Of a DNA stretch of 64,000 nt, positions 35,029 to 44,359 are shown one piece after another. Source of the stretch: an archaeon (lineage in GTDB: Archaea > Nanobdellota > Nanobdellia > Woesearchaeales > GW2011-AR9); NCBI GenBank assembly GCA_018697095.1, contig JABHSG010000001.1, forward strand, positions 98,169 through 162,168, read 5' to 3'. The translations under genes were made by a program, and so were the position numbers. The number at the start of each line of letters is the position of its first letter. Position 1 is the first letter of the stretch. The notes beneath the pieces are model-generated. The model ran no database searches and had not been told where the DNA came from. It was given only the letters and a program-made list of their open reading frames with translations.

Positions 35029-36273
35029 ATGAATAACAAACTACCAGAAAACAAAGGAGTGTTCAACAAACTTCAATCAAGTGAAGGTTTAGAGACAAAG
35101 AATTTGCCTCAAAAAAACATCATTTTTCTAAGTCTAGGTTTTGCTGCAATTTTCGTAGGGTTTAGTGGTGCACAACAATATATCACTTCTTTTTTTGCAG
35201 CAGAAAATTTTGTCAATCTTGGTTTTAACACACTCATTATCCTCTATCTTACTTTTGCACTATCCTCTCCAATCGCATCAGTCATAAACGCCAAATGGGG
35301 TGCAAAAAACTCCATAGCAATTGCGGCAATAACATATTCCGTATTCATCATATCCCTTGTCTCATCAAACAAAATACTAATATATCTTGCATCAATTATT
35401 ATTGGTTTTGGGGCAGCTCTTTTATGGACTGGCCAAGGAGCCTACCTTGTCAGAGCTAGTGAAAAAAAACATGTTGGAAAAAATGCAGGTATTTTTACCA
35501 CTTTCTTTTTTCTATCATCAGCAATAGGAATATTTCTCTTAGGCCAAATAATAAAATTTTATTCATACAAAGTTGCATTCATTATAGCAGCGATAATTCC
35601 ACTATTAGGGCTACTTCTTTTTTCACAAATGTACAACTTCAAAACAAAAGCAAAAGTACAAAATAAGTTCAAACTTGTTAAAAAAGCAATTCAAAATAAA
35701 ACAGCAATAAAACTATCAACTATTTGGTTTTCACAAAGCTTTGTCTTTGGACTATCTTTAGGCCTTATCCCTCTTGCAACCACAAAACTCCTTGGAACAA
35801 GTTTTGTATCGTACCTTATGCCATTATTTTACATCATACCAATTGCACTAGGATATATCATTGGAAAAACCATGGACAACAAGGGCATTGGAAAAATCCT
35901 TTATCTTTCATATGCTACAGCAATCCTAGCACTAATTGCATTATTTATCAGCTCAAAATCTCTTTTAATTATCGGGATTGTTTTACTTGCTCTTAGTTTC
36001 GCCAGCATGCGAATTGTAACATTAGCACTCCCTGCAAGTGTAACAGATGATAACAATCTTGAATATCTACAAGGATTATTTTGGCTAGTACAAAATATAG
36101 GGACAGTAACAGCTCTTTTACTCTCTAAATTTATCCAATCAAACTTTGCCTTTCTCATTGCACTAATCATCCTAATTATAACTCTCATCATTATCCTCAA
36201 AACCTTCAAAATGGATTTTTCAAAACAAAAATTTGAAGAAATAAAAATAACTCTCTCAAAACAAATTAAATAA
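35029..36273 (+). CDS. MFS transporter (UNC93-like)
   Basis: A 414-residue major facilitator protein with about 12 membrane helices. The pattern GAALLWTGQGAYLVRASEK (about 125-143) is characteristic of UNC93-like MFS proteins. A second half of similar topology follows a charged central loop near residue 205. Its position 4 nt after a NeuD-like gene and before neuB suggests it moves a sugar or precursor, but the substrate is unknown. Confidence 0.82.
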   Translation: MNNKLPENKGVFNKLQSSEGLETKNLPQKNIIFLSLGFAAIFVGFSGAQQYITSFFAAENFVNLGFNTLIILYLTFALSSPIASVINAKWGAKNSIAIAAITYSVFIISLVSSNKILIYLASIIIGFGAALLWTGQGAYLVRASEKKHVGKNAGIFTTFFFLSSAIGIFLLGQIIKFYSYKVAFIIAAIIPLLGLLLFSQMYNFKTKAKVQNKFKLVKKAIQNKTAIKLSTIWFSQSFVFGLSLGLIPLATTKLLGTSFVSYLMPLFYIIPIALGYIIGKTMDNKGIGKILYLSYATAILALIALFISSKSLLIIGIVLLALSFASMRIVTLALPASVTDDNNLEYLQGLFWLVQNIGTVTALLLSKFIQSNFAFLIALIILIITLIIILKTFKMDFSKQKFEEIKITLSKQIK

Positions 36274-36335
36274 CACTAAACCAGTGCCTTGATACACAAT
36301 CTTTAAAAGAAGCTATTTCTAAAAAAACAACAATA

Positions 36336-37736
36336 ATGGAACCTGTAAACCAAGAATCAATTAAAAAATGTAACACTATAATTATTGGTGCTGGATTAAC
36401 AGGTTTAAGTTCAGGATACCACTTAAAAGACAATTACGTTATATTCGAAGCAAAACCTTGGACTGGTGGCCTTGCAGGATCTTACCATAAAGAAGGATTC
36501 ACTTTTGACCACGGTGGAGTTCACGTTCTAAGAACAGACGACAATTATCTTAAAGGTAAAGCAAAAGCGCACTACAACAAATTACAACGTGACCTTCTAG
36601 AATTCAATGTTGTTGAAAAAGAAAAGCGCGCCTTTGTATATTTTCAAGGAAAATATCATGTAAGACCATTCCAACATAACTTACATGGAGCTTCACAAGA
36701 GGTCATCAAAGAATGCCTTGACGGATTCTATCAAAGGCCAAATTTCAGTGACGATCAAAAAGACGATTTCATGGGAACTACAAAAACATTTGCAAATTTC
36801 AAAGAAGAAATTGAAGCTGTTTTTGGTAGTGGCCTTTGTAAACATTTTATGTACCCTTACAACAAAAAAGCTTGGTGTACAAAAATAGAAAACATTCGCT
36901 CAAAATTATGGATTAGTAAAAAATTTGGAACCACTTTTGATGAAAATGAATTTCTTGATGGTATCAAATATCCTAACGGAATTCCAAAAACTCTCATTCG
37001 CTATCCAAAAAAAGGTGGTTTTGGTGCAACTGGAGCTGCTATTTACAATAAGATAGAACAAAATGTACTTACTGGTGCAAGAGCAACAAATATTGATACT
37101 CAAAATAAGATCATTACAATTGGCTCAAAAGACAATAATGGCAACATCCAAACTCAAAAATATCAATATAACAATTTAGTCTCAACAATTCCAATTCCAG
37201 AATTAATTAAAATTATCCCAAGCGCAACGCAAGAAGTCAAGCAAGCTGCAAGTGAATATATTTTCACTTCCATGCTCTGTGTAAACATCGCAATAGATAA
37301 ACCAGTATGGACAAACAAACAATATATCTATTACCCTGAAGAGAGTATTTCCTTCACAAGAGTCAGCTTTCCTCTAAACCAATCAAAAGAAGCTGCCCCA
37401 GAGGGTAAAACCGGAATTTGTTTAGAAGTCCCATACTCAAAAGAAATGCCACTTGGTAACGAACAAGAAATGGTTGACAGATGTATGCAAGACCTAATAA
37501 AAACCGGCATTCTCAAAGGAGATGAAAAAATTCTCTTTATTGATGTAAAACATGTCAAATATTCCTATGTAGTACAAAACGTAACACTTAATGAAAACTC
37601 CAAAATAGTTCAACAATTCCTAAGGCCATTCAATATTTATTCCATCGGAAGATATGGTGAGTGGAAACACAGCGGAACTGAGCACGCAATTGATGATGGT
37701 AGAAAAATCGCAGAAAAACTAAATTTCAATAAATAA
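36336..37736 (+). CDS. FAD-dependent oxidoreductase (amine oxidase/UDP-galactopyranose mutase-like)
   Basis: A 466-residue flavoprotein. The dinucleotide-binding motif TIIIGAGLTGLSSGYHL is at the N-terminus, and GGLAGSYHKEGFTFDHGGVHVL follows as in the protoporphyrinogen oxidase/UGM-like group. PYNKKAW (about 177-183) and the C-terminal YSIGRYGEWKHSGTEHAIDDG, which closes over the flavin, are typical. Members of this group are common in polysaccharide clusters. Whether it oxidises, desaturates or ring-contracts a sugar cannot be decided from sequence. It is in the plus-strand nonulosonate run. Confidence 0.8.
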   Translation: MEPVNQESIKKCNTIIIGAGLTGLSSGYHLKDNYVIFEAKPWTGGLAGSYHKEGFTFDHGGVHVLRTDDNYLKGKAKAHYNKLQRDLLEFNVVEKEKRAFVYFQGKYHVRPFQHNLHGASQEVIKECLDGFYQRPNFSDDQKDDFMGTTKTFANFKEEIEAVFGSGLCKHFMYPYNKKAWCTKIENIRSKLWISKKFGTTFDENEFLDGIKYPNGIPKTLIRYPKKGGFGATGAAIYNKIEQNVLTGARATNIDTQNKIITIGSKDNNGNIQTQKYQYNNLVSTIPIPELIKIIPSATQEVKQAASEYIFTSMLCVNIAIDKPVWTNKQYIYYPEESISFTRVSFPLNQSKEAAPEGKTGICLEVPYSKEMPLGNEQEMVDRCMQDLIKTGILKGDEKILFIDVKHVKYSYVVQNVTLNENSKIVQQFLRPFNIYSIGRYGEWKHSGTEHAIDDGRKIAEKLNFNK

Positions 37737-37807
37737 TTCCAATTAAAACCAAGCAAATGATATAATTAAAATAATATAATTAAAAAAATAAAAAATAACT
37801 TAAAAAA

Positions 37808-38848
37808 ATGTTAGATCCAACTTTAAACAAAAATACAAGCATCTTTGAACGCATGAAAGGCAAAGGCGACAGCCCTTTTTTCATAGTAGAATTAAGTAAT
37901 AATCACAATGGCGAAGTAAATCGCGCTAAGAAGATGATCAAGTTCGCAGCAGACTCTGGTGCAGACGCAGTTAAATTACAATCCTGGTCAAAAACATCTC
38001 TTTCTTCTAAAAAAGCATATGAAAATAATCCAAAACTAGCAGCGCAAAACGAACGTGTATCCCTTAGTAAAGAGCAATTCAAAGAACTAAAAGAATATGC
38101 AGACCACCACCACATTATGCTTACAACCTCAGTATTTAGTGAAGAAGAAACAGATATGGCTGTAGAGCTAGGAATGAAGTTTCTAAAATTTGCTTCACTT
38201 GACTTAACAAATTTACCACTTTTAACTTACGTTGCAAAAAAAGGGTTACCACTTTTCCTCTCAGTTGGTATGTCAAGTATTGCAGAGATTGAAACTGCAA
38301 TCAACACAATTTATGCAACTGGAAACAAACAACTTGTACTAATGCATTGTATTTCAAATTATCCTACTGAAGACAACGACATTAATTTGAATATGATCAA
38401 AACTCTAAAAGAAACATTCCAAATCCCAATTGGTTTTTCAGACCACACTATCGGACATCCAGCTTGTATTGCAGCAACCACTTTAGGAGCTTGCGCAATT
38501 GAAAAGCATGTGAAATTAATGGATGGAGTTGCTTGCCGTGAAAAGTTTTTTGCACTACCAATTACAGAGATTAAAGATTTAGTAGATAATTGTAAACGAA
38601 TACCCTACATGCTTGAAGGGAAGGGATTATACATTTCACCAGCTCAGCTTCACCAAAGAAAACGTATGCGAAGATCAGTAATCACTAAATATCCACTACA
38701 AAAAGGGCAAACAATTACCAAAGAGAACATCACATTCAAACGCCCAGGGACTGGAATTTCACCTGATAAGCTTCAATTTGTTCTAGGAAGAAAACTAAAA
38801 AAAGACATTGGTGAAGATGAGATGATTCTTTGGGAAGACTTAGAATAA
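37808..38848 (+). CDS. neuB: Sialic/legionaminic acid synthase (NeuB/LegI family)
   Basis: A 346-residue enzyme that condenses phosphoenolpyruvate with a HexNAc-type sugar to form a nine-carbon nonulosonic acid. It has the NeuB barrel: VELSNNHNG near the N-terminus, GADAVKLQS, HCISNYPT, IGFSDHTIGHPA and IEKHVKL. A C-terminal SAF/antifreeze-like domain (about 285-346) has SVITKYPLQKGQTI and RPGTGISP. The usual FTLDR after EKH is altered. Tandem AT-rich repeats precede the start. The CMP-transferase is three genes downstream. Legionaminic acid is favoured over Neu5Ac because of the dehydratase and aminotransferase nearby. Confidence 0.93.
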   Translation: MLDPTLNKNTSIFERMKGKGDSPFFIVELSNNHNGEVNRAKKMIKFAADSGADAVKLQSWSKTSLSSKKAYENNPKLAAQNERVSLSKEQFKELKEYADHHHIMLTTSVFSEEETDMAVELGMKFLKFASLDLTNLPLLTYVAKKGLPLFLSVGMSSIAEIETAINTIYATGNKQLVLMHCISNYPTEDNDINLNMIKTLKETFQIPIGFSDHTIGHPACIAATTLGACAIEKHVKLMDGVACREKFFALPITEIKDLVDNCKRIPYMLEGKGLYISPAQLHQRKRMRRSVITKYPLQKGQTITKENITFKRPGTGISPDKLQFVLGRKLKKDIGEDEMILWEDLE

Positions 38849-38867
38849 GAAGAAGAAGAAAATCAAA

Positions 38868-39413
38868 ATGGCAAAATATGCATTAACACTAAAATTACCT
38901 GAGATCATTTTAGATGGGACAAATTCCCTTGTTAAAAATATTGTCCAAGAGACTAATTCTCAAGAGATCACAGATTATCCTGTGCACCTCCCAATCAAAT
39001 ATGGTTTTATTATTGAAGATCAAGACCAAGAAAAAATTCAAAAATTTTTAAACGCCTTCAATGACAATATGTCTGAAATCTCTATTCAAATATCTGGCTT
39101 AAGGCACAACGAAAAAATATTTCATCTAAAGGTAGAAAAAAACAATCTTCTAAAACAATTACAAACAACTCTTCAAAATTCACTCAAAAAAGAATTTAAT
39201 CTAACAACTGACCAATTTAATCATACTGAGCTAAAAGAAGATTACGAATTTCACCTAAGCCTTGCAAAAAGTGATATAGATCAAAGTAAAATAGATCTGA
39301 TTAAACCAATTTTAAAACAAAAAGAAGAGCAACACGAATTCAATTTCACATTTACTACTTCAAAAATCACAGCTATTGTTAAGCAAGAAAATAAGTTTGT
39401 ATACTTAAGATAA
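38868..39413 (+). CDS. 2H phosphoesterase-like protein
   Basis: A 181-residue protein with two widely separated histidine motifs, HLPI (about residues 41-44) and HLSLA (about 125-129), in the arrangement of the 2H (LigT/2'-5' RNA ligase-like) superfamily. Each follows a hydrophobic strand and the two halves are roughly symmetrical. The first motif lacks the usual Thr/Ser two residues after His, so activity is uncertain. It lies between neuB and a phosphotransferase-like gene with 19- and 21-nt gaps, so it is probably cotranscribed. A function in sugar-nucleotide metabolism is a guess. Confidence 0.55.
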   Translation: MAKYALTLKLPEIILDGTNSLVKNIVQETNSQEITDYPVHLPIKYGFIIEDQDQEKIQKFLNAFNDNMSEISIQISGLRHNEKIFHLKVEKNNLLKQLQTTLQNSLKKEFNLTTDQFNHTELKEDYEFHLSLAKSDIDQSKIDLIKPILKQKEEQHEFNFTFTTSKITAIVKQENKFVYLR

Positions 39414-39434
39414 AACTAACTAAGAAAAAATAAA

Positions 39435-40541
39435 ATGGTAGAATACGATCATCAAGTTGCAGTCGGAATTGCAGAATCAGCACTTGGAAGGTATGGAATT
39501 GATCCTAGCACCATCACTGCAATAGCTGAAGATACTTCTCACAACCCACTTAAAGTAGAAACTACTGGTGGTAAAACTTATTTTGTAAAAGTAGTAGATG
39601 CAAACAGAACATTTGGTGACAGATTCACTGTTGGTGACTACCGCACTAGACTTACTGCAACAGAAGAACTTAGAGCTGCTGGTTTAAGTGTCCCAGGGCT
39701 AATCAGAACAAACAGCAGACATAAGCATGCTACAATTAGAAGACCCTCTGGACTTTACGCAGTTGTCGAAGTTCAAGAATTTGTTCCAGGCGAGGTTTAT
39801 ACTGGGAAAACAGGACAAGCAGAAATTTTCGGAGCTACTGTAGGGGTGGCACATACAGTTATCAAAGAGATCACAACAAAATCTATCAAAAGACTTAGAG
39901 ACGCTGGAGTGGTATCAACAAAAAATAATGCAAAAGGTCGTGTAAGCGAATTAGTAGATAAATGGGATTCAGATTTAACAGCCCTCAATGATGATCAAAT
40001 TCCCAATAACTTAAGAGCATACGTAACTGACCTTATTCAAAGATTCCCTGGCTATGCCAAAATTGCTATTGCACAAGAAGGCATTGTAAAAGATCTACCA
40101 ATGGATGTAGTTCACCATGGATTACACCAACAACAAATTTTGATCAACGGTAATGTTGGAACTCTTGTAGATTGGGAAACCATTCGTTATGGCCCACTTG
40201 CTCTTGATTTTGGAGATGGTCTTGACAGAGCAAGTGTAACTGGTGGAGCTAGAAATATCAAAGCACAGTTAGATAAACCACTTTCTGAATTCACTCACGA
40301 TCAAGCCCTAGCAGCAGAATTTGCAACTGCTTATGCAAGACAATTTCCTGGTCTTGATAGGTCTGGAGCAATGGCAGCAATTCATCAAAGAAACACCTGG
40401 GCACTTCCAAAATTCATTGACGAAATGATTGCTGCTGCACAATCTGGTAACAAAAGTAACCTAGATAAATACTGGGGATTTGCAAGATTAAGAGACCCAG
40501 CAAGGTTCACAGATTTAGATCAAATAATAAAAGAGTTATAA
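39435..40541 (+). CDS. Aminoglycoside phosphotransferase-like protein with altered catalytic loop
   Basis: A 368-residue protein of the APH/choline-kinase fold. The N-lobe lysine is in KTYFVKVV, the hinge follows VVEVQEFVPGEVY, and the metal-binding segment GTLVDWETIRYGPLALDFG is intact. The catalytic loop, normally HGDLHPGN, reads HHGLHQQQ (227-234): the catalytic Asp aligns with Gly and the metal-binding Asn with Gln. It may be a pseudokinase or use an altered chemistry. It sits between neuB and the CMP-transferase gene, where phosphorylation of a sugar precursor would make sense. Confidence 0.68.
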   Translation: MVEYDHQVAVGIAESALGRYGIDPSTITAIAEDTSHNPLKVETTGGKTYFVKVVDANRTFGDRFTVGDYRTRLTATEELRAAGLSVPGLIRTNSRHKHATIRRPSGLYAVVEVQEFVPGEVYTGKTGQAEIFGATVGVAHTVIKEITTKSIKRLRDAGVVSTKNNAKGRVSELVDKWDSDLTALNDDQIPNNLRAYVTDLIQRFPGYAKIAIAQEGIVKDLPMDVVHHGLHQQQILINGNVGTLVDWETIRYGPLALDFGDGLDRASVTGGARNIKAQLDKPLSEFTHDQALAAEFATAYARQFPGLDRSGAMAAIHQRNTWALPKFIDEMIAAAQSGNKSNLDKYWGFARLRDPARFTDLDQIIKEL

Positions 40542-40566
40542 TAACCAAGATTAACAAGAGAATAAA

Positions 40567-41262
40567 ATGGAAGTACTTGTATTAATACCAGCTCGGGGTG
40601 GATCAAAAGGTCTACCTGGAAAAAATATCAAACCACTAGAAGGAACTCCCTTAATTGCTCATTCTATTAATCATGCTAAAGGTTCAAAATATGTAACAAG
40701 AATTATTGTATCTACTGACGACCAAGAGATTGCAAATGTAGCAAAACAATATGGAGCAGAGATTCCTTTCATGCGCCCACAAGAACTCGCAACAGACACT
40801 GCAATTGCTGTAGACACTTATATTTACACGTTAAACAAACTAAAACATGATGAAGCTTACGAGCCAGACATTCTAATTATTCTCCAACCAACTTCCCCTC
40901 TTAGAGCTAGCGAAGATATTGATAACGCAATTGAAATATACAAAGAAAAACAAGCAGATTCAGTTATAGGAGTAGTTGAATACGAACATCCATTAGCTAG
41001 AGCCAAAAAAATCCTTGAAGATGGTAGGATGCTTCCTTATTTAGAATCAGAAGGCCAAAGATTACAAAACCGTCAACAGATGAAAAAAGCATTTTCTCCT
41101 AATGGTGCAGTTTACGTACTAAATCCAAAACTAGTCAAAGAAACTAAAACTTACTACACTAGTAATACCTTTCCATACATCATGTCAAGGGAGAAATCAG
41201 TTGACATAGATACTATCGATGACTTCAATCTTGCAATTTACTATCTAAAAAAAAGAAAATAA
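40567..41262 (+). CDS. legF: CMP-nonulosonate (sialic/legionaminic acid) cytidylyltransferase
   Basis: A 231-residue nucleotidyltransferase that activates nonulosonic acids with CTP. It has LIPARGGSKGLPGKNIKPL (the N-terminal CTP-binding loop), the central LQPTSPLR motif and VDIDTIDDF near the C-terminus. The length suits NeuA/LegF/PseF enzymes without extra domains. It ends the plus-strand run begun at 34338. The symbol is provisional: NeuA, LegF and PseF cannot be separated reliably by eye. Confidence 0.9.
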   Translation: MEVLVLIPARGGSKGLPGKNIKPLEGTPLIAHSINHAKGSKYVTRIIVSTDDQEIANVAKQYGAEIPFMRPQELATDTAIAVDTYIYTLNKLKHDEAYEPDILIILQPTSPLRASEDIDNAIEIYKEKQADSVIGVVEYEHPLARAKKILEDGRMLPYLESEGQRLQNRQQMKKAFSPNGAVYVLNPKLVKETKTYYTSNTFPYIMSREKSVDIDTIDDFNLAIYYLKKRK

Positions 41263-41301
41263 GAATTAAATAACTATTTCTAAAAATTCTACTCCACACA
41301 A

Positions 41302-42675
41302 TCACTTTGTCCTGTCTTCTGGATTAACAAACCCACGACCAAGGACAGTATATTTTGGTTTATCTGAAATAACTGTACGTGAGCCAGTTAGTTTAAACTC
41401 GCATTTATCTTCAACAAGTGGCAATCTAGCATCCTCAACTAATGAAGAAGAATCTCCCTCAAAATCAAAAATGCATTTCCTCAAAATCCATTCACCATTA
41501 GAATCACGGGTCCAAACCAAAGGGTCACGAAATTGATTTATAAAAAAATAAAACCCTTTTTTACTAATCCCAATCCAATCTAAAAATAACTGTAAACTTT
41601 TCGGCTCCAAAGACGCATATTTCATAACGTGAGCAATCCCCTCAGAACGACTCATACGAGAAAGCCTAATCTCTCGGCACGCATGATCCATTGCTTTGCC
41701 ATACCCGTATTTCAAAAATTTGATATAATCATGTACATCACTATAATGAAAACAATCAACATCGTTATAGGTGTCAAATGTACGGCTTTGTTCCCCACTT
41801 TCATAATCATAAAGTTCAATCATTTTTTCATGCTGCGCTTTTGAATCCCAACGAATAAAATTGTTCAAATAAATACCCCTAACACCTACTTTTTCAATCT
41901 CTTTATCATGTGGGTAAGCAAATTGCGCTAAATCAGAAGATGACAAATGCATCATACTAGATCCCATATCTTCAGCTTCAAACCCCATCAAATCATGTTC
42001 TTTACGATACTTACGCGTCATCTCAACTTGATCAGTGTGAGAAAACATCCCTACTTGATCTATACCCTGATGAGCCCCCCAGACAATAAGTGGAATTTTA
42101 AATCGCACAGCAATTTGTACTGGAAATACGCTCTGACCCGCAAGGCAATGCCAATACATACTCCCCATTTTTTGTAAAGAAACCTTTGTAATTTTTTTAA
42201 CAGTTTCAGGATTCACAGTAAGAGTTAACAAATCACAATCAAACACTGTACGCAAGTAAGATAAATTGCGAATCCCCTTTTCAGTATTATATTGTTTGTT
42301 ATAAGTAACTAATAATGGACGTAACCCAAAAACATTTTTAATCACATGCACAATAAAATAAGAATCACGTGCACCACTTACAGGAATAACACAATCATAT
42401 TGTCCACGCGAAGCCGACTTATAATTTTTCAAAATCCCACGCAATTTTTCAAAACGAGAATCCCAATTCAAAATATCTTTCTCTTCATGAATTCTGCACC
42501 CAGAACAAACACCTTTAGAGTCAAAAATAATCCCAAGAGGATGATTAGAAGGATATAAACAACGGCTACAATAATTAATCTTGGCCTTCTTTGACAAAGA
42601 ATCTTTAATTAATGCACCACGGTAGATTCCTTTTCCGATTTCCTTTTGAAATTTTAATTCTTTTATAGAGATCAT
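41302..42675 (-). CDS. N-acetyl sugar amidotransferase (WbpG/LfnA/PseA-like), paralogue 2
   Basis: A 457-residue PP-loop enzyme that converts an N-acetyl group on a sugar to acetamidino, using ammonia from HisH/HisF partners. Four cysteines of a zinc knuckle (YCSRCLYP and VCSGC) precede the PP-loop, which reads VSGARDS instead of VSGGKDS. Further conserved stretches include IVWGAHQ and KFLKYGYGKA. The first paralogue in the operon has the standard loop. GGAGGAG 5 nt before the ATG is a strong ribosome binding site, and the ATG overlaps the HisF stop by 4 nt. Confidence 0.87.
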   Translation of the reverse strand: MISIKELKFQKEIGKGIYRGALIKDSLSKKAKINYCSRCLYPSNHPLGIIFDSKGVCSGCRIHEEKDILNWDSRFEKLRGILKNYKSASRGQYDCVIPVSGARDSYFIVHVIKNVFGLRPLLVTYNKQYNTEKGIRNLSYLRTVFDCDLLTLTVNPETVKKITKVSLQKMGSMYWHCLAGQSVFPVQIAVRFKIPLIVWGAHQGIDQVGMFSHTDQVEMTRKYRKEHDLMGFEAEDMGSSMMHLSSSDLAQFAYPHDKEIEKVGVRGIYLNNFIRWDSKAQHEKMIELYDYESGEQSRTFDTYNDVDCFHYSDVHDYIKFLKYGYGKAMDHACREIRLSRMSRSEGIAHVMKYASLEPKSLQLFLDWIGISKKGFYFFINQFRDPLVWTRDSNGEWILRKCIFDFEGDSSSLVEDARLPLVEDKCEFKLTGSRTVISDKPKYTVLGRGFVNPEDRTK

Positions 42676-43583
42676 ATTATCTCCTCCGGGTGAAATTCAA
42701 ACCTTTGAGACTCCAAAAAATCTTCGTCTTTTTTAGCAGGTCTTCCCATTTCATCAAAACTAATTCCTTTATAATCAACATAACTATTTGGACGAATAAT
42801 TGATTCCTTACCTTTAATATTAGGATCCACTAAGTCTTTAACAGCCAAATTTTTGCGAAGATAATTTTTTGTTGCAATAACACTATGCTCAAAAAAATGA
42901 AAATAATTTCCTGCTGCAACACCTGAAGCTTTAGCTTGTTTTAAAACATCCAAAAAATGTGATGGGTGCCCAGCTCCGCCAATTACTATCACTGGAATAG
43001 AAACTGCCTTGCAAACTAAATTAATCAAATCCAAATCAAACCCTTGCTTAAGTCCGTCATTAGCTACACTATTCAAAAATATCTCTCCTGCCCCAAGTTT
43101 TTCACATTCTTTTGCAAAATCCAAAACATTAGTCTCAATTTCTCGTCCTAAACTATAATCATAAACCTTATACTCTCCATCTACAAAAGTTGCATCAATA
43201 GAAACAACTATGCATTGACTTCCAAATACTTTAGCAGCTTCACTAATTAATCCTGGATTTAAACGAGCACTATTATTCAAGCAGATTTTATCAGCTCCTT
43301 GTTTCAAAAGCATTCTAATTTCTGCAACACTTTTAATCCCTCCACCTAAAGTCAAAGGTACAAATCCAGCTCCAGCAGCAGCCTGAGCCATTTCTAAATC
43401 AAAACTACGTCCAGCGCGACTCGCGTCAATATCAACAATTACTATTTCATCAATTCCCCACCTAGACAAATATTCAACAGCTATCTCTACTCTACACACT
43501 GGCAAATATTTAGAAAAACCAATACTTTGAACAGCTATTCCATTTTTTACTACAAGACAAGCAATTAATCGTGTACCTAACAT
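42672..43583 (-). CDS. hisF: HisF-like cyclase subunit of an amidotransferase system
   Basis: A 303-residue HisF-like TIM barrel with phosphate-site motifs (LGGGIKSV, IVIGGAGHPSHF) and the second catalytic Asp (VVSIDATF). The first catalytic Asp of true HisF (CLDV) is replaced: here residues 9-12 read CLVV. That suggests it no longer cyclises the histidine precursor but only conducts ammonia from HisH to the WbpG-like enzyme, as in Pseudomonas O-antigen synthesis. A 50-residue C-terminal extension (about 250-303) is additional. AGGAGG lies 7 nt before the ATG. Confidence 0.9.
   Translation of the reverse strand: MLGTRLIACLVVKNGIAVQSIGFSKYLPVCRVEIAVEYLSRWGIDEIVIVDIDASRAGRSFDLEMAQAAAGAGFVPLTLGGGIKSVAEIRMLLKQGADKICLNNSARLNPGLISEAAKVFGSQCIVVSIDATFVDGEYKVYDYSLGREIETNVLDFAKECEKLGAGEIFLNSVANDGLKQGFDLDLINLVCKAVSIPVIVIGGAGHPSHFLDVLKQAKASGVAAGNYFHFFEHSVIATKNYLRKNLAVKDLVDPNIKGKESIIRPNSYVDYKGISFDEMGRPAKKDEDFLESQRFEFHPEEII
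42681..42687 (-). promoter_or_regulatory. Ribosome binding site of amidotransferase paralogue 2
   Basis: GGAGGAG lies 5 nt before the ATG at 42675. It is a full match to the archaeal anti-Shine-Dalgarno sequence, within an operon. Confidence 0.65.
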
Positions 43584-44344
43584 CTTTTTGCCTCCTGTAA
43601 ACCATCAGTGACATCAGAATTATTCAAACTGCCAAAATGATTCATTACAAAATCAAAAAAACTACGAAATAACTTCAATCCATTTTTCTGACTTTTTTCA
43701 GGATGAAATTGAACTCCAAAGATATTATCAAAGCGAACAGCAACAGCCAATTTTTGCCCATAATTACAATAAGCAAGTACATACTTATCATCACACTCAA
43801 AATAATAGCTATGATCAAAATAAAAATGATTCACTAGCTCTTCTTTTTTATCGTCATCCAAAGCATAATCATCAATTAAAGAAAATAATGGATCTTTACT
43901 AATTATCTCTAAGGTGTTCCACCCGACATGTGGAACTCTAAATCCTTCCTGTTCAGGAATTCTTCTAACATTACCTGGGATCAAAGCAAGTCCATCATAC
44001 TCTCCATTTTCAAATCCTTTATCAGAAAGAATTTGCATCCCAACACAAATCCCTAATAGCGGTTTATTTTTATTCAAGACTTCCTCTTTAATCACACTAC
44101 AAAGCTCCCTGCTTTTCAAATTTCGCATCGCTTCATAAAAAGCTCCAATTCCAGGGAGTACCAACCCACTAGCACGCTGTATATCTTCTGGTTTAGAAGA
44201 GACAATATGATGATAACCTAAATATGATAACGCTTTACTTACTGACAAGATGTTTCCAACATCATAGTCTACTATCACAATTGGGTTCTCCAAAAAAAAC
44301 CTCTTTCGCTTCAAAGCCAATGCAATTCTTTGTTTTTCTTCCAT
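43577..44344 (-). CDS. hisH: HisH-like glutamine amidotransferase
   Basis: A 255-residue class I glutaminase that releases ammonia from glutamine. The nucleophile is C100 in LLGICVGMQ, the oxyanion strand is LPGIGAF, and the His-Glu pair is in GVQFHPEKS. The N-terminal 20 residues exceed those of usual HisH, so an internal start is possible. It overlaps hisF by 7 nt. With no other histidine genes in view and amidotransferases on both sides, a role in sugar amidination is far more likely than histidine synthesis. Confidence 0.91.
   Translation of the reverse strand: MEEKQRIALALKRKRFFLENPIVIVDYDVGNILSVSKALSYLGYHHIVSSKPEDIQRASGLVLPGIGAFYEAMRNLKSRELCSVIKEEVLNKNKPLLGICVGMQILSDKGFENGEYDGLALIPGNVRRIPEQEGFRVPHVGWNTLEIISKDPLFSLIDDYALDDDKKEELVNHFYFDHSYYFECDDKYVLAYCNYGQKLAVAVRFDNIFGVQFHPEKSQKNGLKLFRSFFDFVMNHFGSLNNSDVTDGLQEAKRC
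43591..43596 (-). promoter_or_regulatory. Ribosome binding site of hisF
   Basis: AGGAGG lies 7 nt before the ATG at 43583, inside the end of hisH. Confidence 0.6.
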
Positions 44345-44359
44345 TCTTCAAGGTCCGAA

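Noticed and set aside
37759..37785. Tandem TATAATTAAAA copies before neuB as a possible iteron or repeat array
   Set aside because: Only two short AT-only copies are present, which is expected by chance in this base composition; they may simply be TATA-like.
42672..44344. HisF and HisH as histidine biosynthesis genes
   Set aside because: No other his gene is near, both lie between two sugar amidotransferases, and HisF lacks the first catalytic Asp.
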